Positions 17,180 to 26,348 of a stretch of 64,000 nucleotides of DNA are shown in pieces. The notes below the pieces were generated by a model. It saw only the letters and a program-made list of their open reading frames with translations, did not search any database and was not told the origin of the DNA. Position 1 is the first letter of the stretch. Every line of letters begins with the position of its first letter. Made by a program: the position numbers and the translations under genes. Origin of the DNA: Candidatus Nitricoxidivorans perseverans (GTDB taxonomy: Bacteria; Pseudomonadota; Gammaproteobacteria; Burkholderiales; Rhodocyclaceae); assembly GCA_030246985.1 (NCBI GenBank), contig CP107246.1, positions 870,282-934,281 on the forward strand, read 5' to 3'.

Positions 17180-18253
17180 ATGGCTCAACCTCAAGTCCGC
17201 AAGCCGATCGAAGGCTTCCTCGACAACAAGAAGTTCCTGCACCCGAAGTTCGCCGCCAACTACGGTAACTGGAAGACCCACGACCGCCCGCGCCCCGGCG
17301 TTCTGCACCACGTCTCCAACTCCGGGGACGAGGTCTGGTCGGTGCGTGCCGGCACGCAGCGCCAGATGGACCACTACACGGTTCGCGCACTCTGCGACAT
17401 CGCCGATAACTTCGGCGAAGGCTTCATGCGCTTCACCATCCGTTCCAACGTCGAAATCCCCGTTTCGAGCGAAGCCAAGGTCGCTCCGCTGATCGCCGAG
17501 CTCGAGAAGAACGGATTCCCGGTCGGTGGCACGGGCAACTCCGTGTCCATGGTCGCCCACACCCAGGGCTGGCTGCACTGCGACATCCCCGGCACCGACG
17601 CCTCCGGCGTGGTCAAGTCGATGATGGACGAGCTGATCGAGGAGTTCAAGCACGAGCAGATGCCCAACCGCGTGAAACTGTCCACCTCTTGCTGCGAGAT
17701 CAACTGCGGCGGCCAGGCCGACATCGCGGTCGTCGTGCAATACACGAAGCCGCCGAAGATCAACCACGACCTCGTCTCCGCGATCTGCGAACGCCCGACC
17801 GTCGTCGCGCGCTGCCCGGTGGCCGCCATCCGCCCGACGATCGTCAACGGAAAGCCCTCGCTCGAGGTCGACGAGAAGAAGTGCGTCTGCTGCGGCGCCT
17901 GCTATCCCCCCTGCCCGCCCATGCAGATCAACGATCCCGAGTCCAACAAGGTCGCGATCTGGGTCGGCGGCAAGAACGCCAACGCGCGCGGCAAACCGAC
18001 CTTCCACAAGCTGGTCGCCGCCGGCCTGCCCAACAACGCGCCGCGCTGGCCCGAGGTCAACGCCGCCGTCAAGAAGATCCTCATGACCTACAAGGAAGAC
18101 GGCCGTCCGTGGGAGCGCATGATCGACTGGATCGATCGCATCGGCTGGCCCGCCTTCTTCGAGAAGACCGGCCTGCCCTTCACCAAGTACATGATCGACG
18201 ACTGGCGCGGCGGCCGTGTCAACCTGAACGCCTCCACCCACCTCCATTTCTGA
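17180..18253 (+). CDS. dsrB: Dissimilatory sulfite reductase beta subunit
   Basis: 357 aa. The siroheme-site region contains STSCCEINCGGQADIAVV (about residues 171-188). The ferredoxin domain has CVCCGACYPPCPPM (about 235-248), which binds the second [4Fe-4S] cluster. The start is an ATG with GGAGA 11 bases upstream. Partner of DsrA in the alpha2beta2 enzyme and interaction site for the tail of DsrC. Length and motif order are normal. Confidence 0.97.
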   Translation: MAQPQVRKPIEGFLDNKKFLHPKFAANYGNWKTHDRPRPGVLHHVSNSGDEVWSVRAGTQRQMDHYTVRALCDIADNFGEGFMRFTIRSNVEIPVSSEAKVAPLIAELEKNGFPVGGTGNSVSMVAHTQGWLHCDIPGTDASGVVKSMMDELIEEFKHEQMPNRVKLSTSCCEINCGGQADIAVVVQYTKPPKINHDLVSAICERPTVVARCPVAAIRPTIVNGKPSLEVDEKKCVCCGACYPPCPPMQINDPESNKVAIWVGGKNANARGKPTFHKLVAAGLPNNAPRWPEVNAAVKKILMTYKEDGRPWERMIDWIDRIGWPAFFEKTGLPFTKYMIDDWRGGRVNLNASTHLHF

Positions 18254-18263
18254 AGAGTCATCC

Positions 18264-18656
18264 ATGATCTTCTCGATACTTGTCAACGAAGGCCCCTACA
18301 CGCACCAGGCTTCGGACACCGCCTTCAACTTCACGATGGCGGCGCTGGCCAAGGGGCACAGGATATTCCGCGTGTTCTTCTACCACGACGGCGTCAACAA
18401 CGGCACACGCCTCACCACGCCGCCCCAGGATGACCGCAACATCGTCGCCCGCTGGTCGAAGCTCGCCCAGGAAAGCGAACTGGACCTCGTGGTATGCGTC
18501 GCCGCAGCCCAGCGCCGCGGTATCGTGGACGATGGCGAGGCCAAGCGCAACGGCAAGGACGCCACCAACCTGGCGCCCGGCTTCCGCATCTCCGGCCTTG
18601 GCCAGCTGATCGAGGCCGGCATCCAGTCCGACCGCATCGTCACGTTCGGCGACTGA
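18264..18656 (+). CDS. dsrE: Sulfur-relay protein DsrE
   Basis: 130 aa, TusD/DsrE fold. The catalytic cysteine stands in LDLVVCVAAAQRRGI (about residue 78), the position known to accept persulfide sulfur in DsrE. With DsrF and DsrH it forms the alpha2beta2gamma2 relay that passes sulfur to DsrC. The start ATG lies 11 bp after dsrB. Confidence 0.95.
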   Translation: MIFSILVNEGPYTHQASDTAFNFTMAALAKGHRIFRVFFYHDGVNNGTRLTTPPQDDRNIVARWSKLAQESELDLVVCVAAAQRRGIVDDGEAKRNGKDATNLAPGFRISGLGQLIEAGIQSDRIVTFGD

Positions 18657-18666
18657 GGAGAACGAC

Positions 18667-19032
18667 GTGAGCACAATCAAGAAATTTTTGTTCGTCAATC
18701 GCAAGGCGCCTTACGGCACCGTCTATGCCCTGGAGTCCCTCGAAGTAGTGCTGATCGGCGCCGCCTTCGAACAGGACGTGTCGCTGGCCTTCATGGACGA
18801 CGGCGTCTACCAGCTCAAGAAGGGCCACCAGACCAAAGGCATCGGCATGAAGGGCTTCGAGAAGACTTACGGCGCCCTCGAGGACTACGACGTCACCAAG
18901 CTCTACGTGGACCAGGAGTCGATGGCCGCCCGCGGCCTTACCCCCGACGATCTGTGCGTGCCGGTTGAAATGATGCCGCGCGCCGATATGGGCAAGCTGA
19001 TGGAAGAGCAGGACGTGGTCCTGTCGTTCTAA
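18667..19032 (+). CDS. dsrF: Sulfur-relay protein DsrF
   Basis: 121 aa, TusC-like subunit of the DsrEFH complex; GTG start after GAGGAGAA. The conserved beginning KKFLFVNRKAPYGTVYALE is typical. It has no active-site cysteine equivalent to DsrE; the only Cys is in DDLCVPVEMMPR. Structural role inferred from the family. Confidence 0.94.
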   Translation: MSTIKKFLFVNRKAPYGTVYALESLEVVLIGAAFEQDVSLAFMDDGVYQLKKGHQTKGIGMKGFEKTYGALEDYDVTKLYVDQESMAARGLTPDDLCVPVEMMPRADMGKLMEEQDVVLSF

Positions 19033-19046
19033 GGGAGACACTCGCA

Positions 19047-19343
19047 ATGCTGCACATCATCAATAAATCGCCCCTGGATCGGCCGTCCCTGGACACCGTC
19101 CTGCAAACCGCCGCATCGGGCGCCATCCTGCTGATCGAGGACGGCGTCTATGCTGCAACCTGCGGCAATGCCGTCGAAGCCAGGCTCAAGAACGCAATGG
19201 GCACGCTCAAGGTCTATGCACTCGGCCCGGACCTCGATGCCCGCGGCGTTGCCGATCGCGTGACGGAGGGCGTGACCGTCGTCGGTTATGACGGTTTCGT
19301 CGACCTCGTCGCCGAGCATAAAACCAGCCAGTCGTGGCTTTGA
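19047..19343 (+). CDS. dsrH: Sulfur-relay protein DsrH
   Basis: 98 aa, TusB-like third subunit of DsrEFH. The hallmark ILLIEDGVYAAT stands at about residues 27-38, followed by KVYALGPDLDARG. The cysteine reported near position 20 in the Allochromatium protein is not present; the corresponding segment reads LDTVLQTA. The only cysteine follows the LIEDGVYA motif. Sulfur transfer would then rely on DsrE, as in TusBCD. Confidence 0.93.
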   Translation: MLHIINKSPLDRPSLDTVLQTAASGAILLIEDGVYAATCGNAVEARLKNAMGTLKVYALGPDLDARGVADRVTEGVTVVGYDGFVDLVAEHKTSQSWL

Positions 19344-19401
19344 CGATCGGCTACCCGACCCATCCCCATTTATCAGGAATCCCCTGCAAGGAGAAACAAA
19401 C

Positions 19402-19737
19402 ATGGCTGCTATCGAACTGAACGGTAAATCCTACGAAGTGGACGAAGAAGGCTATCTGGTCAACCTGGCCGACTGGGACGAAGCCGTCGCCGGCGTGCTG
19501 GCGCAGCAGGAAAACGTCGCCATGACCGACCAGCACTGGGAAGTCGTCAACTTCCTGCGCGACTATTACAACGAGTTCCAGATCGCCCCGGCCGTGCGCG
19601 TGCTGACCAAGGCCATCGGCAAGAAGCTCGGTCCGGACAAGGGCAACAGCCAGTACCTGTACGAGCTGTTCCCCTACGGCCCGGCCAAGCAGGCGTGCAA
19701 GATCGCCGGCCTGCCGAAGCCCACGGGTTGCATCTAA
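19402..19737 (+). CDS. dsrC: Sulfur carrier DsrC
   Basis: 111 aa from the ATG preceded by AAGGAGA. Both functional cysteines are present at the end: KQACKIAGLPKPTGCI (Cys at about 99 and penultimate 110). DsrC receives sulfur from DsrEFH, is the DsrAB substrate, and its trisulfide is reduced or oxidised by DsrMKJOP. It sits in the standard place between dsrH and dsrM. Compare the cysteine-free paralogue at 14387-14719. Confidence 0.97.
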   Translation: MAAIELNGKSYEVDEEGYLVNLADWDEAVAGVLAQQENVAMTDQHWEVVNFLRDYYNEFQIAPAVRVLTKAIGKKLGPDKGNSQYLYELFPYGPAKQACKIAGLPKPTGCI

Positions 19738-19827
19738 TCCGGACTTCGAATCGCGACGGGGCCTTGCCCCGCCCGATTTTCCTCCGAAGCGGTTTCCCCG
19801 CGCCACGAGACTGAGTTACCGCCGCCC

Positions 19828-20550
19828 ATGAGCCTATTCTTCGCGATCCTGTTCTACGCCGCCAGCGCGATCCTGGTCGCCGGGCTGGCGGCAAAGATCG
19901 TCGGCTTCGCGCGCACGCCCGCGCCGCTGAACATCCCGACCACGCCGGCGCCGACCACGCCGGCCGGCGTCGTCTTCCGCATGTTCCGCGAGGTCGTCTT
20001 TTTCGAGAGCCTGTTCAAGGGCAACCTCTGGATCTGGGCGATGGGCGCGATGTTCCATTTCGGCCTGGCCCTGGTGCTGGTCCGCCACCTGCGATACTTC
20101 ACCGAGCCGGTGTGGACCTGGGTCGCTATCGCCCAGCCCTTCGGCATGTACGCCGGCTTCCTGATGGCGGCGGGTCTCGCCGGCCTATGGGCGCGGCGCT
20201 TCCTGGTCGAGCGCATCCGCTACATCTCGACCGCCTCCGATCACCTGATGCTCGCCCTGCTGCTCGTCATCGCGCTCACGGGGCTGGGCATGAAGTTTCT
20301 GATGCACACCGACATCGTCGCGGTGAAGGCCTTCTTCCTCGGCCTGATGCGCTTCGACATCCAGTCGCTGCCCGTCCATGTCGGCCTGTACATCCACCTG
20401 TTCTGCGTCGCCGCGCTGATGATCGTCTTCCCGTTCAGCAAGTTGCTGCACGCGCCCGGCGTCTTCTTCAGCCCGACCCGCAACCAGGCCGACAATCCGC
20501 GCGAAGTGCGCCACCTGGCGCCTTGGGCAGCCCAGTTGGAGAAAAACTGA
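19828..20550 (+). CDS. dsrM: DsrM membrane cytochrome b
   Basis: 240 aa, NarI-like with about five transmembrane helices and His residues placed for heme b (for example GAMFHFGLALVLVRHLRYF, and HVGLYIHLFCVAALM). It exchanges electrons between the quinone pool and DsrK within DsrMKJOP. The gap to dsrK is one base, so translation is tightly coupled. Confidence 0.94.
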   Translation: MSLFFAILFYAASAILVAGLAAKIVGFARTPAPLNIPTTPAPTTPAGVVFRMFREVVFFESLFKGNLWIWAMGAMFHFGLALVLVRHLRYFTEPVWTWVAIAQPFGMYAGFLMAAGLAGLWARRFLVERIRYISTASDHLMLALLLVIALTGLGMKFLMHTDIVAVKAFFLGLMRFDIQSLPVHVGLYIHLFCVAALMIVFPFSKLLHAPGVFFSPTRNQADNPREVRHLAPWAAQLEKN

Positions 20551-20551
20551 C

Positions 20552-22093
20552 ATGGCCGGACCCGAGATCAAGGCGCCCGCCTTCCGCGAGTTCCCCACCG
20601 TGCCGAAGATCCAGCCGGATTCGATGGCGCATCTGAAGTGTTACGTCGCCAGCGAGAAGATCCAGGGGGAGCTGGGCTTCCCCGGCAAGCTGGCGGACAA
20701 CTGGCAGGAAACCCACGACGCCGTCATCAAGCGGATGGGCGAGCTGCTGGAGAAATACCGGTCGCTGCGGGTGTTCATGGACGCCTGCGTACATTGCGGC
20801 TCCTGCACCGACAAGTGCCACTTCTTCATCGGCACGGGCGACCCGAAGAACATGCCGGTCGCGCGCCAGGAGTTGCTGCGCTCGGTCTATCGCCGCTACT
20901 TCACGCCGGCCGGCAAGATGTTCCCCGCCCTCGTCGGCGCGCGCGACCTGACGCGCGAAGTGCTCGACGAGTGGTACAACTACTTCTGGCAATGCACGGA
21001 GTGCCGTCGCTGCTCGGTGTTCTGCCCCTACGGCATCGATACCGCCGAGGTCACGATGGCCGCGCGCGAACTGCTCGACATCGCAGGCTACGGCCAGAAA
21101 TACTCCAACGAGATCATCGGCAAGGTTCACCGCGTCGGCAACAACCTCGGCCTGCCCGGCCCGGCGCTGATCGACACGCTGACCGGCCTCGAAGAGGACG
21201 TCAAGGACGACACCGGCTGCGACGTCCGCTATCCGGTGGATGAAAAAGGCGCCGAAGTCCTGCTGGTCACGCCCTCGGCCGACTTCTTCGCCGAGCCGCA
21301 CATCGACAGCACCATCGGCTACGGCAAGGTCTTCCACGCCGCCGGCATCTCCTGGACCTTCTCGTCCAAGGCGTCCGAGGCCGGCAACTTCGGATTGTTC
21401 ATCGGCAACTACGAGCAGATGCGCAAGATCGCGCTGCGCGTGCGCGAAGCCGCGCTGGAACTCGGCGTCAAACGCATCGTGGTCGGCGAGTGCGGCCACG
21501 CATGGCGCGCCGCCTACGCCTTCTGGAACACGCTCACCGGCATCGGCGCCGGCGCCAACGACCCCTTCGCGGTCGAACTCCAGAAGCAGCTCGACCCCCG
21601 CTACAAGCAGCCCTCGCACATCTGCGAGGTCACCTGGGATCTGATCCAGCAAGGCCGGCTCAAGTTCGACAAGGAAGCGAACGACCACCGCATCATCACC
21701 TTCCACGATTCCTGCAACGTCGCGCGCGGCTCCCGCATGGGGGACTACCCCGGCGGCCAGTTCGACATCCCGCGCAACATCATCCGCGCCGTGGCCAACA
21801 AGTTCGTCGACATGGCGCCCGAGACCATCGGCGAGAAGACCTTCTGTTGCGGCGGCGGCGGTGGCGTGCTGAACGATGAACTGATCGAGCTTCGCGTCAA
21901 GGGCGCGCTCCCCCGCATGGAGGCCCTGAAGCGCGTGGTGGACGACCACGGCGTCAACTTCATGGCACTGATCTGCGCGATCTGCAAGGCGCAGTTCACA
22001 AAGGTGGTGCCCTATTACGGATTCAAGAGCGGCATGATCGGCGGCGTGCACCAGCTCGTCAGCACGGCGATCAAGCTCGGCAACGAACAGTAA
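20552..22093 (+). CDS. dsrK: DsrK, HdrD-like iron-sulfur subunit
   Basis: 513 aa. Two ferredoxin-type motifs (CVHCGSCTDKC at about 77-87, CTECRRCSVFCPYG at about 149-162) and a CCG domain with FHDSCNVARGS and FCCGGGGG (about 431). It is the catalytic subunit of DsrMKJOP expected to act on DsrC cysteines, using the noncubane cluster known for HdrB/D-type CCG proteins. Cytoplasmic side of the complex. Confidence 0.95.
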   Translation: MAGPEIKAPAFREFPTVPKIQPDSMAHLKCYVASEKIQGELGFPGKLADNWQETHDAVIKRMGELLEKYRSLRVFMDACVHCGSCTDKCHFFIGTGDPKNMPVARQELLRSVYRRYFTPAGKMFPALVGARDLTREVLDEWYNYFWQCTECRRCSVFCPYGIDTAEVTMAARELLDIAGYGQKYSNEIIGKVHRVGNNLGLPGPALIDTLTGLEEDVKDDTGCDVRYPVDEKGAEVLLVTPSADFFAEPHIDSTIGYGKVFHAAGISWTFSSKASEAGNFGLFIGNYEQMRKIALRVREAALELGVKRIVVGECGHAWRAAYAFWNTLTGIGAGANDPFAVELQKQLDPRYKQPSHICEVTWDLIQQGRLKFDKEANDHRIITFHDSCNVARGSRMGDYPGGQFDIPRNIIRAVANKFVDMAPETIGEKTFCCGGGGGVLNDELIELRVKGALPRMEALKRVVDDHGVNFMALICAICKAQFTKVVPYYGFKSGMIGGVHQLVSTAIKLGNEQ

Positions 22094-22115
22094 AAGCAAA
22101 CACGGAGACCACACG

Positions 22116-24023
22116 ATGTCCGCGACCCAAGAGACCCAGCAGAACACCAAGCTTACCTATCGCCGCTTCAAGGATGGCGACAACCAGTGGAAGCGCTCGC
22201 AGGAAAACCTGTTCAAGTCCAGCTGGACCTACAAGTGCCCGACCTACATCCAGTCGACGCCGCCCTGCCAGGGCAAGTGCCCCGCCGGCGAGGACGTCCG
22301 CGGCTGGCTCAACATCGTGCGCGGCATCGAGAAGGCGCCGCTCGGCGCGGACGGCAAGCCCTCCATGCCGTGGCAGGAATACGCCTGGCGCCGCCTCACC
22401 GAATGCAACCCCTTCCCGGCCATCATGGGCCGCGTGTGCCCGGCGCCCTGCCAGACCGGCTGCAACCGCGCCCAGGTGGATGACGTCGTCGGCATCAATT
22501 CCGTCGAGCAGTTCCTCGGCAACTACGCGATCGAGAATGGCCTTTCCTTCCCGAAACCCGAGAAGGAGAGCGGCAAGAAGGTCGCCATCGTCGGCGGCGG
22601 CGTCGCCGGCCTGTCGGCCGCGTACCAGTTGCGCCGCAAGGGCCATGCCTGCACGATTTTCGAGACCTACGGCAAGCTGGGCGGCATGCTGGCCTTCGGT
22701 TTGCCCGACTACCGCACCACGCAGGACGTGGTGCAGGCCGAGATCAAGCGCATCACCGACATGGGCGGGATCGATGTTCGCTTCAACACCCGCGTCGGCA
22801 AGGACGTCTCGATGGACGATCTGCGCAAGCAGTTCGACGCCGTGTTCGTCGCCATCGGCGCCCAGGGCGGCATGAAGCTGGACATCCCCGGCTCCGACGC
22901 GTCCAACTGCATCGATGCGCTTCATATGCTGCGCGCCTATAACGAGAAGAAGCTGACGGATGTCGGCGCCAACGTCGTGATCATCGGCGGCGGCAACACG
23001 GCCATGGACGCCGCGGCCGTGGCCCGCCGCGTCGGCAGCAACGGCAAGACCCCCGCGAACGTCGTGATCGCCTATCGCCGCACGGTCGCCGAGATGCCGG
23101 CCGACCAGCACGAGAAGGACGCCGTCGTCGCGGCGGGCGTCGTGATGACCCCCTGCGTCATCCCCGTTTCCGTCGTCAAGGGCGCGGACGGCAAGGCGAC
23201 GGCGCTGCGCGTCGCCAAGGTCGAATGGGTCAACAAAAAGATGCAGGTCATCGAGGGTTCGGAATACGACATCCCCGCCAACCTGATCGTCTCCGCCGTC
23301 GGCCAGTTCATCCAGTGGGAAGGCATGGAGAACCTCAAGAACGCCAAGGACAAGGCGAACGTCGACAAGACGCTCCAGGCCATGGGCCAGGCGGGCGTGT
23401 TCGTCGGCGGCGACGCGATCACCCCGGATCTGCTGACGACCGCCATCGGCCATGCCCGCATCGCGGCCGGCGGCATCGACGACTACCTGACGACGGGCGC
23501 GCCAGGAAAGCGTCCCGCGGTCGACAAGAGCCTGTTCAATCTGCAGAACGACCTCGCCAAACGCGGCGCGAAGTTCGAGACGCTGCCGGAAGGCTACACG
23601 CGCGCAACCTGCGACAACAAGAACGCCGTCCACAACTTCGACGACCGCGCCGACCGCCAGATCATCAAGCACGACGAACTCTTCCTGGGACACTTCACCT
23701 ACACGGCGCGCAGCCAGCGGGCCTTCCGTCCGGTGGATGCCGACCATGTGCTGGGCGACCACGCCGAGCACGCCTGGGAGCCCCTGACCGAAGCCCAGGC
23801 GGTCACGGAAGCCAAGCGCTGCATGAGCTGCGGCCTGTGCTTCGAATGCGACAACTGCGTGATCTACTGCCCGCAGGGCGCGGTCAAGCGCGTGCCGAAG
23901 AAAGAAGCGAGCATCGGCCGCTATGTCACGACCGACTATTTCAAGTGCATCGGCTGCCACATCTGCAAGGACGTCTGCCCGACCGGCTATATCCAGATGG
24001 GTCTGGGCGGCGAAGGAAACTGA
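22116..24023 (+). CDS. dsrL: DsrL, NAD(P)H:acceptor iron-sulfur flavoprotein
   Basis: 635 aa. Related to the small subunit of glutamate synthase. It has an N-terminal cluster domain (CQGKCPAGED, CPAPCQTGC), an FAD-binding AIVGGGVAGLSAAYQL (about 152), a nucleotide-binding VIIGGGNTAMDAA (about 288) and a C-terminal ferredoxin domain (CMSCGLCFECDNC, CIGCHICKDVCPTG). In sulfur oxidisers DsrL takes electrons from DsrAB and reduces NAD+. It is placed between dsrK and dsrJ as in other oxidisers. ATG with GGAGA 9 bases upstream. Confidence 0.95.
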   Translation: MSATQETQQNTKLTYRRFKDGDNQWKRSQENLFKSSWTYKCPTYIQSTPPCQGKCPAGEDVRGWLNIVRGIEKAPLGADGKPSMPWQEYAWRRLTECNPFPAIMGRVCPAPCQTGCNRAQVDDVVGINSVEQFLGNYAIENGLSFPKPEKESGKKVAIVGGGVAGLSAAYQLRRKGHACTIFETYGKLGGMLAFGLPDYRTTQDVVQAEIKRITDMGGIDVRFNTRVGKDVSMDDLRKQFDAVFVAIGAQGGMKLDIPGSDASNCIDALHMLRAYNEKKLTDVGANVVIIGGGNTAMDAAAVARRVGSNGKTPANVVIAYRRTVAEMPADQHEKDAVVAAGVVMTPCVIPVSVVKGADGKATALRVAKVEWVNKKMQVIEGSEYDIPANLIVSAVGQFIQWEGMENLKNAKDKANVDKTLQAMGQAGVFVGGDAITPDLLTTAIGHARIAAGGIDDYLTTGAPGKRPAVDKSLFNLQNDLAKRGAKFETLPEGYTRATCDNKNAVHNFDDRADRQIIKHDELFLGHFTYTARSQRAFRPVDADHVLGDHAEHAWEPLTEAQAVTEAKRCMSCGLCFECDNCVIYCPQGAVKRVPKKEASIGRYVTTDYFKCIGCHICKDVCPTGYIQMGLGGEGN

Positions 24024-24027
24024 TTCC

Positions 24028-24411
24028 ATGTTGCGCGCCCTCCTTCTCGTCGCACTCGCCCTCGCGTTGCCGGCATTGAACCCGGCCCATGCGGGCGAGG
24101 TGCCCAAGCCGGTCATCAAGATCGAGAACCCCGGCAGTTGCATCGCGCCGGCGGCCGAGATGCGGCGCAACCATATGGAAATGCTCAAGCACCAGCGCAA
24201 CCTGACGCTGCGCGAGGGCGTGCGGGGCGGCGCGAAGTCGGCCAGCCTCAACGCCTGCATCGAGTGCCACGCCAGCAAGGCGACCGGCTCGGTGAGAGGC
24301 TCCGATGAGGCCTTCTGCCAGGGATGCCACGAATATGCGGCGGTGAAGACCGACTGCTGGGACTGCCACCAGCCCAAGGCAGGTTACAAGGCGACGGGGG
24401 CGAAGCCATGA
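24028..24411 (+). CDS. dsrJ: DsrJ triheme cytochrome c
   Basis: 127 aa, exported. Signal peptide MLRALLLVALALALPALNPA ends near AHA-G. Three CxxCH heme sites are visible (CIECH, CQGCH, CWDCH). The unusual Cys in PGSCIAPAAEMRRNHM corresponds to the cysteine axial ligand described for DsrJ. It is the periplasmic electron-transfer subunit of DsrMKJOP. Its stop overlaps the dsrO start (ATGA). Confidence 0.95.
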   Translation: MLRALLLVALALALPALNPAHAGEVPKPVIKIENPGSCIAPAAEMRRNHMEMLKHQRNLTLREGVRGGAKSASLNACIECHASKATGSVRGSDEAFCQGCHEYAAVKTDCWDCHQPKAGYKATGAKP

Positions 24412-25139
24412 GCGATCGTCGTACATTCCTGACTGCCGCGGCCGGTCTCGGCGCCATGGGTGCAATGGCCGTTGCGCCAGGCGTCCACCTGATCGAGGTT
24501 TCCCAGGCAAGGCCGGCCGGCGAACCCGCCAGCGGCAAAGTGCGCTGGGGCATGCTGATCGACACCAACGCATGCTCCTCCTCCTGCACGGACTGCGTTT
24601 CGGCCTGCGCCGCCGAGAACGGCATCAACGAGAAGATGGCGAATCCGCGCCAGGGCTCGCAGTGGATCCGCAAGATCGAACTGAAGGACCCGAGGAGCGG
24701 CCGCGGCCACTCGCTGCCCATGATGTGCCAGCACTGCGAGAACCCGCCCTGCGTGGATGTCTGTCCGACCGGCGCCTCCATGAAGCGCGCCGACGGCATC
24801 GTCCTGGTCGACCGCCACATCTGCATCGGCTGCCGCTACTGCATGATGGCCTGCCCCTACAAGGCGCGCTCCTTCGTGCATCAGCCGCTCACGGAGCAGA
24901 ATCCGGAAGTGCCGCGCGGGCTGGGCTGCGTCGAGGCCTGCACCTTCTGCGTGCATCGCGTTGACAAGGGGCAAATGCCCGCCTGCGTCGAAGCCTGCGC
25001 CAAGGCCGGCGGCGCCATGATCTTCGGCGACCTCAACGATCCGAACAGCGAAATCTCCCGCCGTATCGCCCAGGTGGCCACGACCCAGGTGCGTGCCGAC
25101 CTGAAGCTCAACCCCGGCGTGCGTTACCAGGGAATCTAG
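24408..25139 (+). CDS. dsrO: DsrO periplasmic iron-sulfur protein
   Basis: 243 aa. A Tat signal is visible (DRRTFLTAAAGLGAMGAMA), so the protein is exported folded. Four ferredoxin-like cysteine groups follow (CSSSCTDCVSAC, CQHCENPPCVDVC, CIGCRYCMMAC, CTFCVHRV with CVEAC), typical of the NrfC/HybA family. It links DsrJ to the membrane subunit DsrP. The next gene starts 2 bp after the stop. Confidence 0.95.
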   Translation: MSDRRTFLTAAAGLGAMGAMAVAPGVHLIEVSQARPAGEPASGKVRWGMLIDTNACSSSCTDCVSACAAENGINEKMANPRQGSQWIRKIELKDPRSGRGHSLPMMCQHCENPPCVDVCPTGASMKRADGIVLVDRHICIGCRYCMMACPYKARSFVHQPLTEQNPEVPRGLGCVEACTFCVHRVDKGQMPACVEACAKAGGAMIFGDLNDPNSEISRRIAQVATTQVRADLKLNPGVRYQGI

Positions 25140-25141
25140 TC

Positions 25142-26323
25142 ATGAAAGCCCAAACCGAAGAACGCAACTTCTACCTCGTCGCCGCTCTCGGCGCCCTGGT
25201 GAGCGCCGTCGGCATGGCCGCCGCCCTCTACATGGAGCACAGCGGCCACGTCGTCACCGGCATGACCAACCAGATCGTCTGGGGCATGCCGCACGTCTTC
25301 GCCATCTTCCTGATCGTCGCCGCCTCCGGCGTGCTCAACGTCGCCTCGATCGGCTCCGTGTTCGGCAAGAAGGTCTACAAGAAGCGTGCGACCCTGGCCG
25401 GCCTGCTCTGCATCGCCATGCTGGCCGGCGGACTGGCCGTCATCATGCTCGACCTCGGCCGCGCCGACCGCATCCCGGTCGCCATGACGCACTTCAACCC
25501 GACCTCGGTGTTCGGCTGGAACGTCATCCTCTACCCCGGCATGTTCGGGCTGGCCGCCGTCTACATCTGGACGATGATGGAACGGCGCATGAATCCGTAC
25601 TCCCATGCCGTCGGCTTCGCCACCTTCGTCTGGCGCCTGCTGCTCACCACCGGCACCGGCTCGATCTTCGGCTTCCTGGTCGCGCGCCAGGCCTACCAGT
25701 CCGCCATCCTGGCGCCCATGTTCATCATCATGTCCTTCGCGTGGGGGCTCGCGGCGTTCCTTGTCGTCCAGGCGACGATGTACCGCTGGAACGGCATGAC
25801 GCTGCATCCGGCCGTGCTCAAGCGCATGAAGAACCTGCTCGGCACCTTCATCGGCGCTGTGCTCTACTTCGTCGCCGTCTATCACCTGACCAACCTCTAC
25901 TTCGCCAAGCAGGTCGCGTTCGAAAAGTTCCTGCTGGTCGGCAGCGAGTTCGCGCCCCTGTTCTGGATCGGCCAGATTCTCCTCGGCAGCCTGCTGCCCC
26001 TGGCCCTGATCTTCCATCCGGCCACCGGCAAGCGCGTGGGAGCAATCATGGCCGCCTCCCTGCTGGTGATCGCGGGCGGCATCGTCCAGCTCTATGTCTT
26101 CATCATCGGCGGTCAGGCCTTCCCGCTGGAGATATTCCCCGGCATGGAAGTCGCCAGCAGTTTCTTCGACGGACAGGTCGAACACTACACTCCCAGCCTG
26201 CCGGAAATCCTGCTCGGCGTGGGCGGCATCGGCATCGCTTTCACCATGACGGTCATCGGTGTGCGCGTGCTGGATTTCATGCCGAAGGACGACCTCGCCA
26301 AGCTCGAAGCCGCGGCGGACTAG
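25142..26323 (+). CDS. dsrP: DsrP, NrfD-like integral membrane subunit
   Basis: 393 aa with about ten predicted transmembrane helices spread over the whole length. It belongs to the NrfD/PsrC family of quinone-interacting membrane proteins, and pairs with DsrO in the DsrMKJOP complex. Recognisable pieces are MTHFNPTSVFGWNVILYPGM and the final GVRVLDFMPKD. No unusual feature. Confidence 0.94.
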   Translation: MKAQTEERNFYLVAALGALVSAVGMAAALYMEHSGHVVTGMTNQIVWGMPHVFAIFLIVAASGVLNVASIGSVFGKKVYKKRATLAGLLCIAMLAGGLAVIMLDLGRADRIPVAMTHFNPTSVFGWNVILYPGMFGLAAVYIWTMMERRMNPYSHAVGFATFVWRLLLTTGTGSIFGFLVARQAYQSAILAPMFIIMSFAWGLAAFLVVQATMYRWNGMTLHPAVLKRMKNLLGTFIGAVLYFVAVYHLTNLYFAKQVAFEKFLLVGSEFAPLFWIGQILLGSLLPLALIFHPATGKRVGAIMAASLLVIAGGIVQLYVFIIGGQAFPLEIFPGMEVASSFFDGQVEHYTPSLPEILLGVGGIGIAFTMTVIGVRVLDFMPKDDLAKLEAAAD

Positions 26324-26348
26324 TCCATTCTCCGCACGCGGCGCGACC

